From NCBI GenBank assembly GCA_000492175.2, contig CP097573.1:3100001-3164000 (forward strand): a stretch of 64,000 nt of DNA. Direction: 5' to 3'. This DNA is from Firmicutes bacterium ASF500 (GTDB taxonomy: Bacteria > Bacillota > Clostridia > Oscillospirales > Oscillospiraceae). The translations under genes and the position numbers were made by a program. Positions 38,450 to 47,701 of the stretch are shown here, piece by piece; positions within the stretch are counted from its first letter, which is position 1; the number at the start of each line of letters is the position of its first letter. Under the pieces are notes generated by a model. That model was not told the origin of the DNA. It worked only from the letters and a program-made list of their open reading frames with translations, and searched no databases.

Positions 38450-39898
38450 GTGAGGAAAAAAGGGCTCCTGTCAGGGCTGGCGCTGACGATGCTTTTGCTG
38501 CTCGGCGGCTGTCTGTTCCGCCCGCCGGACGACCTGTACCGCCAGCCGGAGAAATCAGCGGGGTATGAGAAGCTGAACGCCGCCATCCGCATGGTGCGCA
38601 CGGGGCTGGAGGCGGAGTTTGGCACCCAGGTAGAGGATGTCACCATCGTGGCCGGGGACAACACGGCCAGCATCCAGCTCCAGGACCTGGACGGGGACGG
38701 AGTGCGGGAGAGCGCGGTCACCTTCCTGCGGGTGCCGGGCATCGAGAAGCCCATCAAAATCTACATCTTCTCTCAGATTGGGGAGGAGTATGTGGTCACC
38801 GGCGTTGTGGAGGGGGAGGGCACCGCCATCCATGCCATCGACTGCGCCCAGATCAACGGCGGAGGCCGGAAGGAGCTGGCCGTCAACTGGCAGATCAACA
38901 CCGGGGCCTATCAGCTGGGGGTGTATACCCTGGACGACATCCCCCTGCAAGGCCTGGAGGGGGAGGAGGAAGACCAGCTGACCGCCATCCGCGCCCTGAG
39001 CCGGGCCGACCTGATGGGGGATGAGCTGCTTTTGACCCGGTGCAGCGTGGCCAGCGATGGCTCCAGCGGCAGCCGACTGCTGGACATGGACCGGGACACC
39101 CGGACCGAAGTTCTGGTGACCCGGATGGATTCCGGGGGAGCGACCAGCCAGGTGGAGCTGTTCGGCTGGCAGGACGGGGCGCTGGCCTCCATCGCCTCGG
39201 CGGACCTGTCGGCGGGCATCACCGCCATCAACCGGGTCCGCACCAACTACCTGGCCGGGGAGTATGATCAGCCCGCCCTCTACGTCACCAGCACCCTGGC
39301 CGACGGAAGCCGGGTGATCGACATTCTGTCCTATGTAAACGGGACCTTCACCAACGCGGCGCTGGATGAGACCGGCCTGAGCCGGGAGCTGCTTCAGGGG
39401 TATACCGACATAAACCCCGCCGATGTCAACCGGGACAAGGTGGCGGAGCTGCCCTCCCCCTATCCCCTGCCCAGCTATGGGGAGAGCGCGTCCAGCAACT
39501 TCTGGCTGATCGACTGGGCCCAGTATGACGAGCGGGGCAACCGCAACCACGTGATTACCACCTACCACAACGTCAGCGACGGCTGGTATCTGATCATCCC
39601 GGAGAACTGGCGGGACCAGATCACCATCTCCCGGAACGATCAGGTTACAGGCCGGCGGGAGGTTGTATTTTCCCGCTGGCGGGGAGAGAACCAGGAGCCG
39701 GTGCCCTTCCTGTCCATCTACCGCATGGCAAGCAGCCGCAGCACCGGCTTGGAGGAGGACGGCTGGATCATCCTCCGGGAGGAGGAGAACATCGCCTACG
39801 CCGCCAGCTTCCACCGAAGCGGCTGGGACTGCGGCCTGGATGAGCTGGACCTCCTGGAGCGGTTCAACACCATCCAGAGAAGCTGGTATAACGAGTAA
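38450..39898 (+). CDS. Predicted lipoprotein with repeat-like beta domain
   Basis: 482 residues. Signal peptide with lipobox (LTMLLLLGGC). Asp-rich turns (LQDLDGDGVRE; LLDMDRDTRTE; INPADVNRDK) recall FG-GAP/VCBS-type propeller blades, so an extracellular beta-propeller is plausible. The GTG at 38450 is nine bases after GGAGG; a GTG three codons upstream touches that site. An extended -10 (TGG-TATGAT, 38388-38396) lies upstream. The next genes are a response regulator and kinase, so it may be part of their signalling; function unknown. Confidence 0.75.
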   Translation: MRKKGLLSGLALTMLLLLGGCLFRPPDDLYRQPEKSAGYEKLNAAIRMVRTGLEAEFGTQVEDVTIVAGDNTASIQLQDLDGDGVRESAVTFLRVPGIEKPIKIYIFSQIGEEYVVTGVVEGEGTAIHAIDCAQINGGGRKELAVNWQINTGAYQLGVYTLDDIPLQGLEGEEEDQLTAIRALSRADLMGDELLLTRCSVASDGSSGSRLLDMDRDTRTEVLVTRMDSGGATSQVELFGWQDGALASIASADLSAGITAINRVRTNYLAGEYDQPALYVTSTLADGSRVIDILSYVNGTFTNAALDETGLSRELLQGYTDINPADVNRDKVAELPSPYPLPSYGESASSNFWLIDWAQYDERGNRNHVITTYHNVSDGWYLIIPENWRDQITISRNDQVTGRREVVFSRWRGENQEPVPFLSIYRMASSRSTGLEEDGWIILREEENIAYAASFHRSGWDCGLDELDLLERFNTIQRSWYNE

Positions 39899-39960
39899 AA
39901 GCCTGTGCGGAGCGCACTGGCCTATGAAAATCGGTGCGGCCGGAGTCCGCCGGCAGAAAA

Positions 39961-40008
39961 CTCCCTCAGTCAGCCCCGCAGGCTGACAGCTCCCTCGGAG
40001 AGGGAGCC
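39961..40008. repeat. Interspersed hairpin repeat, CTCCCTCAGTCA family
   Basis: Second copy of the 7181-7226 unit, again CTCCCTCAGTCAG ... GCTGACAGCTCCCTCGGAGA ... GGGAGCC. It lies between the lipoprotein and the second response regulator. Confidence 0.75.
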
Positions 40009-40031
40009 TTTGGAGGGAAAGGAGGAAATCC

Positions 40032-40721
40032 ATGCGCAAAATACTGGTCCTGGAGGACGAGGAGAACATCCGCAGCTTTGTGGTTATCAATTTGAAGCGG
40101 GCGGGCTATCAGACTGTGGAGGCGGGAACCGGCGAGGAGGCCCTGGAGGCCGTCCGGGCCAATCCGGATATCAAGGTGGCCCTTCTGGATATCATGCTGC
40201 CGGGCATCGACGGCTTTGAGGTCTGCCGCCGCCTGCGGGCGATGGACAATAAAATTGGCATCATCATGCTCACCGCCCGGACCCAGGAGATGGACAAGGT
40301 GACCGGCCTGATGACCGGGGCGGACGACTATGTGACCAAGCCCTTCTCCCCCGCCGAGCTCACCGCCCGGGTGGACGCCCTCTACCGCCGGGCCGGCGGG
40401 GACGAGGCCCCCATCACCCCCGACGAGATCAGCGACCCGCCCTTCCTCCTCAACACCCGCAACCGCACCTTGGAGAAAAACGGCCAGCGGGTCAAGCTGA
40501 CCCAGGTGGAATATTCCATCGTCAAGCTGTTTATGGAGAACCCGGGCAAGGCCCTGTCCCGTGAGGAGATTTTAGACACCGTGTGGGGCAAGGACTACTT
40601 CGGCGAGCTGAAAATCGTGGACGTGAACATTCGCCGCCTGCGCATCAAGATCGAGGACAACGCCCAGAAGCCCACCTTTGTCAATACGGTGTGGGGGTAT
40701 GGGTATAAGTGGGGGAGCTAG
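40032..40721 (+). CDS. OmpR-family response regulator
   Basis: 229 residues. Receiver (ILVLEDEENIRSFVVINLKR; ALLDIMLPGIDGFEVCRRL with the phospho-Asp; VTKPFSPAELTARV) and winged-helix effector (LTQVEYSIVKLFMENPGKAL; VNIRRLRIKIEDN; TVWGYGYKW). GGAGGAAATCC precedes the ATG. The kinase gene follows after 355 bases that are almost entirely interspersed repeats, suggesting that repeats entered a formerly compact pair. Confidence 0.92.
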   Translation: MRKILVLEDEENIRSFVVINLKRAGYQTVEAGTGEEALEAVRANPDIKVALLDIMLPGIDGFEVCRRLRAMDNKIGIIMLTARTQEMDKVTGLMTGADDYVTKPFSPAELTARVDALYRRAGGDEAPITPDEISDPPFLLNTRNRTLEKNGQRVKLTQVEYSIVKLFMENPGKALSREEILDTVWGKDYFGELKIVDVNIRRLRIKIEDNAQKPTFVNTVWGYGYKWGS

Positions 40722-40731
40722 AGCTCTTCAC

Positions 40732-41031
40732 GGGCGAAATGTTGAGACGAGTGAGGGCTGTGTAGGGGCGGATATCATCCGCCCGTCAGTCCCAGGCGAT
40801 GTCCGGCGGGCGGATAATATCCGCCCCTACAGGGACGCACCCCGCAGAGCCAGCCTCCCTTGTGAAAGGGAGGGGGACCGCCGCCGAAGGCGGGGGTGGA
40901 GGGATTCCTCCGGAGCACCATCGTTCACACGGAATCCCCCGCCGCTTCGCGGCCCTCCCCCCTTTGGCAAGGGGGGTTGCCGCCTGTGGGCGGGACGGGG
41001 AGAACGGCGCGCCGGGGTCGTCGCGCCCTAC
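40732..41031. repeat. Repeat cluster between response regulator and kinase
   Basis: Contains a family A tail remnant (GCGAAATGTTGAGACGAG, 40732-40760), a family B copy (40762-40830), a CTCCCTT/AAGGGAGG-type hairpin block (40845-40990) and the right half of family C (41002-41031). No gene is seen; long open frames here are repeat translations. Confidence 0.8.
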
Positions 41032-41076
41032 AAAGGACCCCCAGGAAAGTCGAGACAGGAAAGGCAGGTGAACACA

Positions 41077-42504
41077 ATGGCCAAACCCACAAGATTAGAG
41101 GACCAGGTAAAAATCCGGGGCATCCGGCGGCGGTGGCTGCTGAACAGCGTGGCCATTGTGCTGTTGATTCTGGCTCTGGCCATCGGGGCTTTTGCCGCCA
41201 TGCTGTGGAGCTATTACTACACCGGCACGGAGGACGACCTGCTTCGGAAGGCCAGCGCGTCGGCCAACGGCTTCCGGATGTACACCCGCACCGACTATCG
41301 GGCGGCGGCCCAGCAGACGGTGAACAGCTATGAGGACAAGGGTCAGCTGGAGCTACAATTTCTGGACACTGCCGGGGCGGTGCTCTACTCGGGCAACGAC
41401 CTGACCGCCGGCAGCACCCCCAACACGCCGGATATCCAAAAGGCTCTGAACGAGCGGACCGCCAGCCCCTGGAAGGGGCGGGACCCGGCCACCGGAGAGC
41501 GCATCCTGGCCGCCTCCAGCCCGGTGATCTATCAGGGGGAGATCGTGGGCGTGATCCGCTATGTCACCTCCCTGTCCAGCATCGACCGGCAGTTCATCTT
41601 CGCCATGACGGTAATCACCGCCATCGCCCTGGGTATCTTCGCCATGGTGTACTTCTCCAACCTCTATTTCGTCCGCTCCATCGTGGAGCCCCTGGCCGGA
41701 ATCACCGAGATCGCCCAGGTCATTGCCGACGGCAGCTACGGCGTCCAGATTGAGAAAAAGTATGACGACGAGATCGGCGAGCTCACCGACGCCATCAACA
41801 ACATGTCTCTAAAAATTCGCCAGGCGGAGAGGACCCGGAGCGAGTTTATCTCCTCCGTCTCCCACGAGCTGCGCACCCCCCTCACCGCCATCACCGGCTG
41901 GGCGGAGACCATCCAGAGCGGCGAGCTCCGTTCCGAGGCGGACATCCGCAAGGGCATGGGTATCATCGTGTCCGAGGCCAAGCGGCTGAGCAACATGGTG
42001 GAGGAGCTGCTGGAGTTCTCTCGCATTGAGGACGGACGCTTCACCCTGTCGGTGGAGCCCCTGGACCTGAAGGCGGAGCTGGAGGACGCGGTGTATACCT
42101 ACACCGAGTTCTTCCGCGAGGAGGGCATTACACTGGAGTACACCGACGGCCCGGAGGAGGAGCTCCCGATCTCCGGCGACCCGGAGCGGCTGCGCCAGGT
42201 GTTCTGCAACCTGCTGGACAACGCCGCCAAGCACGGCGGGGCCGGCAAGCGTATCCACGTCACCCTGTTCCAGGAGGGGGCGGAGGCGGTCATCCGTATC
42301 CGGGACTATGGCCCCGGCGCGCCGGAGGAGGAGCTCCCGTACCTGAAAAACAAATTTTACAAAGGCAGCTCCAAGGCCCGGGGCTCCGGCATCGGCCTGG
42401 CTGTGTGTGAGGAGATCGTCACCCGCCACGAGGGCCGGATGGACGTGGGCAACGCCGAGGGCGGCGGCTTCCTGGTCACCATCCGCCTGCCCCTGGAGAA
42501 CTGA
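41077..42504 (+). CDS. Sensor histidine kinase
   Basis: 475 residues. Membrane helix at about 24-47, extracellular sensor (48-165), second helix (170-192), HAMP (VRSIVEPLAGITEIAQVIAD), HisKA (SSVSHELRTPLTAITGWAE, His near 265) and HATPase (NLLDNAAKHGG; DYGPGAPEEEL; GSGIGLAVCEEI). The ATG at 41077 gives the normal positively charged start (MAKPTRLEDQVKIRG); upstream extension of the frame runs through repeats. Partner of the regulator at 40032. Confidence 0.92.
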   Translation: MAKPTRLEDQVKIRGIRRRWLLNSVAIVLLILALAIGAFAAMLWSYYYTGTEDDLLRKASASANGFRMYTRTDYRAAAQQTVNSYEDKGQLELQFLDTAGAVLYSGNDLTAGSTPNTPDIQKALNERTASPWKGRDPATGERILAASSPVIYQGEIVGVIRYVTSLSSIDRQFIFAMTVITAIALGIFAMVYFSNLYFVRSIVEPLAGITEIAQVIADGSYGVQIEKKYDDEIGELTDAINNMSLKIRQAERTRSEFISSVSHELRTPLTAITGWAETIQSGELRSEADIRKGMGIIVSEAKRLSNMVEELLEFSRIEDGRFTLSVEPLDLKAELEDAVYTYTEFFREEGITLEYTDGPEEELPISGDPERLRQVFCNLLDNAAKHGGAGKRIHVTLFQEGAEAVIRIRDYGPGAPEEELPYLKNKFYKGSSKARGSGIGLAVCEEIVTRHEGRMDVGNAEGGGFLVTIRLPLEN

Positions 42505-42508
42505 GCCC

Positions 42509-42585
42509 GTAGGGCGCGACGACCCGGCGCGCCGCCCTTGGGCCGTGCCGTTGAAAAACGGCGGGCCGAGGTCGTCCCGCCCTAC
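42509..42585. repeat. Interspersed hairpin repeat, family C
   Basis: GTAGGGCGCGACGACCCGGC ... GTCGTCCCGCCCTAC; starts five bases after the kinase stop. Confidence 0.85.
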
Positions 42586-42623
42586 AGAGAATATGCCCTG
42601 ACAACAAATAAAGGAGAACCTAA

Positions 42624-43592
42624 ATGTCCAAGCAAGATTGTGCGTGTCCCAAGTTTAAAACCATGTGCGGCGGTCAGGCCCTCATCGAGGGCATCATGAT
42701 GCGCGGCCCCAAGAAGCAGTCCATCGTGGTCCGCAAGCCGGACGGCGAGCTGGAGATTCAGGAGAAGGACCTGAAATTCATCAAGGACAAGTACCCCATT
42801 CTGGGCTGGCCCCTCATCCGGGGGGTGGTGAATTTCGCCGACTCCATGTACAGTGGCGTCACCGCCCTGATGTTTTCCGCCGAGTTCTTCCCGGAGGACG
42901 GAGAAGAGGAGGAGCCCTCCAAGTTGGAGACCTGGCTGAACGACAAGCTGGGCAGTGAGAAATTCACGGTTCTGATCACCACCCTGGCGGTGATTTTGGG
43001 CATCGGCATGTCCATCGGACTGTTTTTCCTCCTGCCCACCCTGCTGGGGACGGCGGTGACCGTCCTCACTGACTCCATGCTGGTCCGAAATCTGGCGGAG
43101 AGCCTGCTGAAGCTGCTGATTTTCGTGGCCTACCTGGCCCTCTGCTCCCGGATGGGAGAGATGAAGCGGGTCTTCTCCTACCACGGCGCGGAGCACAAGA
43201 CCATCTTCTGCTATGAGGCCGGCCTGCCCCTGACGGTGGAGAACGTCCGAAAGCAGCCCCGGCACCATCCCCGGTGCGGGACGAGCTTCCTTTTTATGGT
43301 AATCGCCATTTCCATCATCGTCTCCACCATCGTCTTTGCCATCTGGCCGGTACACAACCCGTTCCTGCGCTTTTTGGCCCATCTGGCTATGCTGCCGGTG
43401 ATTGTGGGGGTCAGCTATGAGATCAACCGCTGGGCCGGCCGCCACGACGGACCCATGACCCGCTTCTTCATCGCCCCCGGCCTGTGGCTCCAGAACTTCA
43501 CCACCTTCGAGCCCGACGACTCCATGATCGAGGTGGGCATCAAGGCGCTGGAGCTGGTCCTGCCCGAGGAGAAGGGCGCGGACGCGTGGTAG
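42624..43592 (+). CDS. DUF1385 family membrane protein (YqhQ-like)
   Basis: 322 residues. MCGGQALIEGIMMRGPKKQS is the hallmark N-terminus, then four or more membrane segments and the SYHGAEHKTIFCYE motif with a RHHPRCGTSFLFMV segment. Biochemical role unknown. In many Clostridia it lies next to prmC, as here (prmC starts 160 bases downstream), so the order is conserved. Confidence 0.9.
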   Translation: MSKQDCACPKFKTMCGGQALIEGIMMRGPKKQSIVVRKPDGELEIQEKDLKFIKDKYPILGWPLIRGVVNFADSMYSGVTALMFSAEFFPEDGEEEEPSKLETWLNDKLGSEKFTVLITTLAVILGIGMSIGLFFLLPTLLGTAVTVLTDSMLVRNLAESLLKLLIFVAYLALCSRMGEMKRVFSYHGAEHKTIFCYEAGLPLTVENVRKQPRHHPRCGTSFLFMVIAISIIVSTIVFAIWPVHNPFLRFLAHLAMLPVIVGVSYEINRWAGRHDGPMTRFFIAPGLWLQNFTTFEPDDSMIEVGIKALELVLPEEKGADAW

Positions 43593-43731
43593 GAATCCCC
43601 CAGTCACCGCCTTCGGCGGTGCCAGCCCCCTTTAGCAAGGGGGCCTTTGGGAATGAACAAAAGCGTACGGTGCGAAAGCCCCCCTTGTAAAGGGGGAAGG
43701 GCCACGAAGTGGCGGGGGGATTCTCCCTCAA
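43592..43731. repeat. Repeat cluster (GGAATCCCCCAGTCACC family)
   Basis: GGAATCCCCCAGTCACC ... GGCGGGGGGATTC form the outer ends; inside are CCGCCTTCGGCGG and CCCCCTTTAGCAAGGGGG hairpins and a CCCCCTTGTAAAGGGGG hairpin. A related shorter piece is at 58463-58515. Confidence 0.75.
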
Positions 43732-43752
43732 ATACATCAGGAAGGTGATTCT

Positions 43753-44616
43753 ATGGCCACCACCTATAACAATCTATTTCTTGATACCCGGGCCCGTTTG
43801 AAGCGGGCGGGGGTGGAGTCCGCCCAGCTGGAGGCCCGGGAGATTATCTGCTTCGCGGCGGACAAGACACGGGAGCAGTTCTACCGGGATATGATGCTCT
43901 ATGCCTCGGGAGAGATGGAGCGGCGGGTGGAGGAGCTGGTCCAGCGCCGTCTGTCGGGGGAGCCGGTGGCCTACATCATCGGGGAGTGGGAGTTCTACGG
44001 CCTGCCCCTGGATATCTCCCGGGAGGTGCTCATCCCCCGGATGGACACAGAGCTGCTGGCGGAGCGGGGCATCCTCAAGGCACGGGAATCGGGGGAGGGA
44101 GCCCGGATTCTGGACCTGTGCGCCGGGAGCGGCTGCGTGGGACTGGCCATCGCCGCCAACGCCCCGGAGTGCCGGGTGGTGCTGGGCGAGCTGTCCGAGG
44201 GCGCTCTGCGGGTGTGCAAGCAGAACGTCCGCCGCACCGAGCTCAACGCCCGGGTCACCTGCCTGGGGGTCAACGCCCTGGAGGCCCCCAGCTCCAGCCT
44301 GTGGGACTTCGACGCCATCGTGTGCAACCCGCCCTATATCCCCAGCGGGGATATCTCCGGGCTGGATGTCTCCGTGAAGGACTACGAGCCCCATATGGCC
44401 CTGGACGGCGGCGAGGACGGACTGGATTTTTACCGGGCCATCGCCGCCAAATGGAAGCCCGCCCTGCGTCTGGGGGGCGCACTCATCTTTGAGGTGGGCC
44501 TTGGTCAGGCCCCCTCCGTGGAGGACATCCTGTACCAAAACGGCTATGAGGATGTGAAGGTTCTCCCCGACACCCAAGGCATCCTGCGGGTGGTGGAAGG
44601 GACGGTCAATAATTAG
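43753..44616 (+). CDS. prmC: Release factor glutamine methyltransferase
   Basis: PrmC (HemK) methylates the Gln of the GGQ motif in release factors RF1/RF2 using S-adenosylmethionine. 287 residues: N-terminal helical domain (LSGEPVAYIIGEWEFYGLPL; LIPRMDTELLAE, the PRPDTE equivalent, here PRMDTE), SAM motif ILDLCAGSGCVGLAIA and catalytic NPPYIPSGDI. AGGAAGGTGA precedes the ATG. prfA is not in the window. Confidence 0.94.
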   Translation: MATTYNNLFLDTRARLKRAGVESAQLEAREIICFAADKTREQFYRDMMLYASGEMERRVEELVQRRLSGEPVAYIIGEWEFYGLPLDISREVLIPRMDTELLAERGILKARESGEGARILDLCAGSGCVGLAIAANAPECRVVLGELSEGALRVCKQNVRRTELNARVTCLGVNALEAPSSSLWDFDAIVCNPPYIPSGDISGLDVSVKDYEPHMALDGGEDGLDFYRAIAAKWKPALRLGGALIFEVGLGQAPSVEDILYQNGYEDVKVLPDTQGILRVVEGTVNN

Positions 44617-44634
44617 AACAGGAGTACTTTTGCT

Positions 44635-45117
44635 ATGAGTAAATGTATTGAGCATAGAGAGTTTATCCCCGTGGCTGAGGTCCCGGCGGAGATTCCAGAA
44701 GGCATCGCCGCGAAATATTATGTGCGCTGGCCCGGAGATTTCCATGAGATCACCCAGGACAATATAAAACGAATCATGAAGAAGCTGCGCGGCGGAGATT
44801 GGATGGACATTTATCTTTATCACGAGGACGACGAGGAGGGCGACTACCTGGACCTGGAAACGGACGGGACCCTCTACAACCTGAGCTATGGGGAGGATAT
44901 GGGACAAATCTGGTGGTCCACCTATGACCCGGAATACATAGACTCCGATGAAGAGACCGATATCCCTCATTCTGACGGACAGTCCATCATCTTCCGGGAG
45001 ACCACCACCGCCGACAAGGAGGCGGTGATGACCGCCATTGAGTACTTCATCCACACCGGCAAGCTGTGGGACGGCATCCCCTGGATGAAAAGCTGGCAGG
45101 AGTGGGTGGAGGAGTAG
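44635..45117 (+). CDS. Hypothetical acidic protein (160 aa)
   Basis: No family recognised. It is rich in Asp, Glu, Trp and Tyr (DWMDIYLYHEDDEEGDYLDL; DMGQIWWSTYDPEYIDSDEE) and has no signal or membrane segment; such composition is common in immunity-type or SMI1-like proteins, which is only a loose analogy. It starts 19 bases after prmC with AGGAG upstream. Its stop TAG is the first part of a GTAGGGGCGG repeat arm, so the present C-terminus may be set by a repeat insertion. Confidence 0.7.
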   Translation: MSKCIEHREFIPVAEVPAEIPEGIAAKYYVRWPGDFHEITQDNIKRIMKKLRGGDWMDIYLYHEDDEEGDYLDLETDGTLYNLSYGEDMGQIWWSTYDPEYIDSDEETDIPHSDGQSIIFRETTTADKEAVMTAIEYFIHTGKLWDGIPWMKSWQEWVEE

Positions 45118-45415
45118 GGGCGGCCTGCGGCCGCCCGAAAGCCTCCTTTCGAAAGGAGGTGCCCCAGTTCGCAAACTGGGGCGGAGGATTGATTTCGCCG
45201 CAGGCGAAATGTGCGGAGCAAACGAGGTCTTAGAGCCTTATGTAGGGGCGGATATCATCCGCCCGCCGACATCGCCTAAGCCTGACGGGCGGATGATATC
45301 CGCCCCTACAGAAATGCACCCCCGCAGGACTCTGTAGGGCGGGACGACTCGGCCCGCCGCCCACGGATAGCAGGTGCCCTCGGGAGAACGGCGCGCCGGG
45401 GTCGTCGCGCCCTAC
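45114..45415. repeat. Composite repeat A-B-C upstream of recA
   Basis: GTAGGGGCGG half arm (45114-45137); family A (45138-45238: AAAGCCTCCTTTCGAAAGGA, CCCCAGTTCGCAAACTGGGG and TTTCGCCGCAGGCGAAA hairpins, tail GCAAACGAGGTCTTAGAGCC); family B (45242-45309); family C (45334-45415). The same order recurs at 47953 and 58219. Confidence 0.88.
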
Positions 45416-45533
45416 AGGCGGGACGGGAGAGCGTCACCGGGAATAGTCCGTTTTATCGGACATTGAAAAGAGTAATATTTGGGACAGCAAGAGGCCGGAG
45501 GACCTGAGCCGCCGGCAGGAAAGGATGATCGAG

Positions 45534-46655
45534 ATGGCACAGAAGAAACCCATGATCGAGTCGGCCGCGCCGGCCGCGGACAAGAAGAAGGCGCTGGAAA
45601 CCTGCCTGGCCCAGCTGGACAAGACCTACGGCAAGGGCACCGTCATGCGTCTGGGGGAGAACACCGGCGTGGTGGTGGACGCCATCCCCACCGGCTCCCT
45701 GTCTCTGGACATCGCTCTGGGCATCGGCGGCGTGCCCAAGGGCCGCATCATCGAGGTCTACGGCCCTGAGTCCTCCGGCAAGACCACCCTGGCCCTCCAT
45801 ATCGTGGCCGAGGCCCAGAAGCGCGGGGGCGAGGTGGCCTTCATCGACGCTGAGCACGCCCTGGACCCCAGCTACGCCCGGGCCCTGGGTGTGGACATCG
45901 ACTCCATGCTGATCTCCCAGCCCGACACCGGCGAGCAGGGCTTGGAGATCTGTGAGGCCCTGGTCCGCTCCGGAGCCATCGACGTGGTAGTGGTGGACTC
46001 GGTGGCCGCGCTGACCCCCCGGGCGGAGATTGAGGGCGACATGGGCGACAGCCATGTGGGTCTGCTGGCCCGGCTGATGAGTCAGGCCCTGCGGAAGCTG
46101 GCCGGCTCCATCGCCAAGACCAACTGCATTGTCATCTTTATCAACCAGCTCCGGGAAAAGGTGGGCGTGATGTACGGCAACCCGGAGGTGACCACCGGAG
46201 GCCGGGCGCTGAAATTCTACGCCTCCGTCCGCATCGACGTGCGGAAGATCGAGGCCATCAAGGTGGGCACCGAGCTGATCGGCAACCGCACCCGGGCCAA
46301 GATCGTGAAGAACAAGGTAGCTCCCCCCTTCCGGGAGGCGGAGTTTGAAATTCTCTACGGCGAGGGTATTTCCAAGTGGGGTGAGATGGTGGATCTGGCC
46401 GTCAAGCTGGACATTATCCAGAAGTCGGGCTCCTGGTTCTCCATGGGCGAGACCCGCATCGGCCAGGGCCGGGACGCCGCCAAGCAGTTTTTGAAGGACA
46501 ACCCCGACGTAGCCGCCGAGGTGGAGGAGCAGGTCCGGTCCAACTCCTTCAAGCTGATGAGCAAGCAGTCCCAGACCGCCGCCAAGGCCGCCGGGAGGGC
46601 GGTGGATGTCTCCGCCGACGACTTCGACGACGGCGCTCCGGCGGACGAGGGATGA
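45534..46655 (+). CDS. recA: Recombinase A
   Basis: RecA forms ATP-dependent filaments on single-stranded DNA for homologous recombination and SOS induction. 373 residues: Walker [10 protein letters not shown], Walker [12 protein letters not shown], the L1/L2 region ([39 protein letters not shown]) and an acidic C-tail. ATG 45534 ([10 protein letters not shown]) is chosen with AGGAAAGG nine bases ahead; an ATG three codons earlier touches that site. An inverted repeat GTCCG-N6-CGGAC lies at 45448-45463; no clear LexA box was found. recX follows. Confidence 0.97.
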   Translation: MAQKKPMIESAAPAADKKKALETCLAQLDKTYGKGTVMRLGENTGVVVDAIPTGSLSLDIALGIGGVPKGRIIEVYGPESSGKTTLALHIVAEAQKRGGEVAFIDAEHALDPSYARALGVDIDSMLISQPDTGEQGLEICEALVRSGAIDVVVVDSVAALTPRAEIEGDMGDSHVGLLARLMSQALRKLAGSIAKTNCIVIFINQLREKVGVMYGNPEVTTGGRALKFYASVRIDVRKIEAIKVGTELIGNRTRAKIVKNKVAPPFREAEFEILYGEGISKWGEMVDLAVKLDIIQKSGSWFSMGETRIGQGRDAAKQFLKDNPDVAAEVEEQVRSNSFKLMSKQSQTAAKAAGRAVDVSADDFDDGAPADEG

Positions 46656-46661
46656 CTGGGC

Positions 46662-46728
46662 GTAGGGCGCGACGACCCGGCGCGCCGTTTTAAGGATAGG
46701 ACGGGCCGCCGAGGTCGTCGGCCCCTAC
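46662..46728. repeat. Interspersed hairpin repeat, family C (between recA and recX)
   Basis: GTAGGGCGCGACGACCCGGC ... GAGGTCGTCGGCCCCTAC. It starts six bases after the recA stop. Confidence 0.85.
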
Positions 46729-46756
46729 AAAGATTTTAAGAGCCGGAGTACAAATC

Positions 46757-47371
46757 ATGGTAATTGAAGAATTAAAGCCCTCCAAGCACGTGGAGGGCCG
46801 TTGGCTGGCGGTGCTGGAGGACGGCTCCATCCTGCGGGTGGGCGAGGGCGAGGTGGTCGGCTTTGCCCTCTACGCGGGCAAGGAGCTGTCCGAGGAGGAG
46901 GCGGAGCGCCTCCAGGATGCCGCCCGCCGCAGCGGCCTGAAGGCCAAGGCCATCGAGCTGCTAATGCGAAAGCCCCAGTCCCGGAGGGAGCTGGGGCGGA
47001 AGCTGAGGGAGTGGGAGGCCGGCGAGGAGGAGATTGAGGCCATCTGCGACCGGATGGAGGAGCTGGGCTACCTCAACGAGCCGGAGTATGCCGGGCGGAT
47101 TGTCCGGCACTACGCCCAGAAGGGCTTCGGCGAGCGGAAAATTCGGGACGAGCTCTACCGCCGGGGCGTCCCCCGGGAGCTGTGGGACGAGGCCCTGTCC
47201 CAGATCGAGGACAACGGCCCCGCCATTGACGCCTTTTTGGAAAAGAAGCTCAAGGGCAGTCGCGACCCAAAGGACGTGAAAAGGGCCTCCGACGCCCTGG
47301 CCCGCCGGGGCTACCGCTGGCCCGAGATCAGCGACGCCCTGCGGCGGTACGGTATGGAGGTCTACGACTAG
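46757..47371 (+). CDS. recX: RecX regulatory protein
   Basis: RecX binds RecA filaments and limits their activity. 204 residues made of three-helix repeats: KAIELLMRKPQSRRELGRKL, ICDRMEELGYLNEPEYAGRI, HYAQKGFGERKIRDELYRRG and KKLKGSRDPKDVKRASDALA. Position after recA supports it. The 3' end overlaps by 4 bases the convergent small gene at 47368. Confidence 0.92.
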   Translation: MVIEELKPSKHVEGRWLAVLEDGSILRVGEGEVVGFALYAGKELSEEEAERLQDAARRSGLKAKAIELLMRKPQSRRELGRKLREWEAGEEEIEAICDRMEELGYLNEPEYAGRIVRHYAQKGFGERKIRDELYRRGVPRELWDEALSQIEDNGPAIDAFLEKKLKGSRDPKDVKRASDALARRGYRWPEISDALRRYGMEVYD

Positions 47372-47619
47372 CGCAGGACCTCCAGCATGAAGCGGTGGCT
47401 GAACCGCAGGGTCTGGGCAAAGACCGCAATATTTCGCCGGCGGGAGATATCATCCTCCGCACATTGATACCTGTATAACAGGTCGCCGCCGATCTTTTCC
47501 TTGACTTCCTCCTCCAGCGTCATGTATGCTTGTAAGGCATGCTGATAGTCGCGGTCGTCCTGCAAGGCCAGCGTGTGTTCGCTGATGTAGTTGTAGAGGT
47601 CTGTTAGAAAGTCATTCAT
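47368..47619 (-). CDS. Small hypothetical protein divergent from an XRE regulator (83 aa)
   Basis: MNDFLTDLYNYISEHTLALQ...; helical, no motifs recognised, although short proteins of this look occur beside XRE regulators in clostridial genomes. GGGAGG precedes the ATG. A near-consensus promoter (TTGACA, 17 bases, TATGCT; 47661-47689) drives it, and AGAT-type operators lie over that promoter, so the neighbour XRE protein probably controls it. Confidence 0.7.
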   Translation of the reverse strand: MNDFLTDLYNYISEHTLALQDDRDYQHALQAYMTLEEEVKEKIGGDLLYRYQCAEDDISRRRNIAVFAQTLRFSHRFMLEVLR

Positions 47620-47641
47620 GATTGTGCCTCCCTTTGCTTCG

Positions 47642-47689
47642 ATAGATTTTATCTACCGTTAGCATAACAGATTTAATCTATCGTGTCAA
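47642..47689 (-). promoter_or_regulatory. Divergent promoter with paired operators
   Basis: Minus-strand promoter TTGACA (47684-47689), 17 bases, TATGCT (47661-47666). Two dyads, GATAGATTTTATCT (47641-47654) and AGATTTAATCTATC (47670-47683), flank the -10, one lying exactly in the spacer. This is the usual arrangement for repression by an XRE protein. Confidence 0.65.
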
Positions 47690-47701
47690 GAGGTGATTTG
47701 C

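Noticed and set aside
40732-41076. Upstream extension of the second kinase frame to 40678
   Set aside because: The extension is a translation of family A, B and C repeats; the normal N-terminus begins at 41077.
45440-45533. LexA/SOS box upstream of recA
   Set aside because: Only GTCCG-N6-CGGAC is present, which does not match the Firmicutes CGAAC-N4-GTTCG box.
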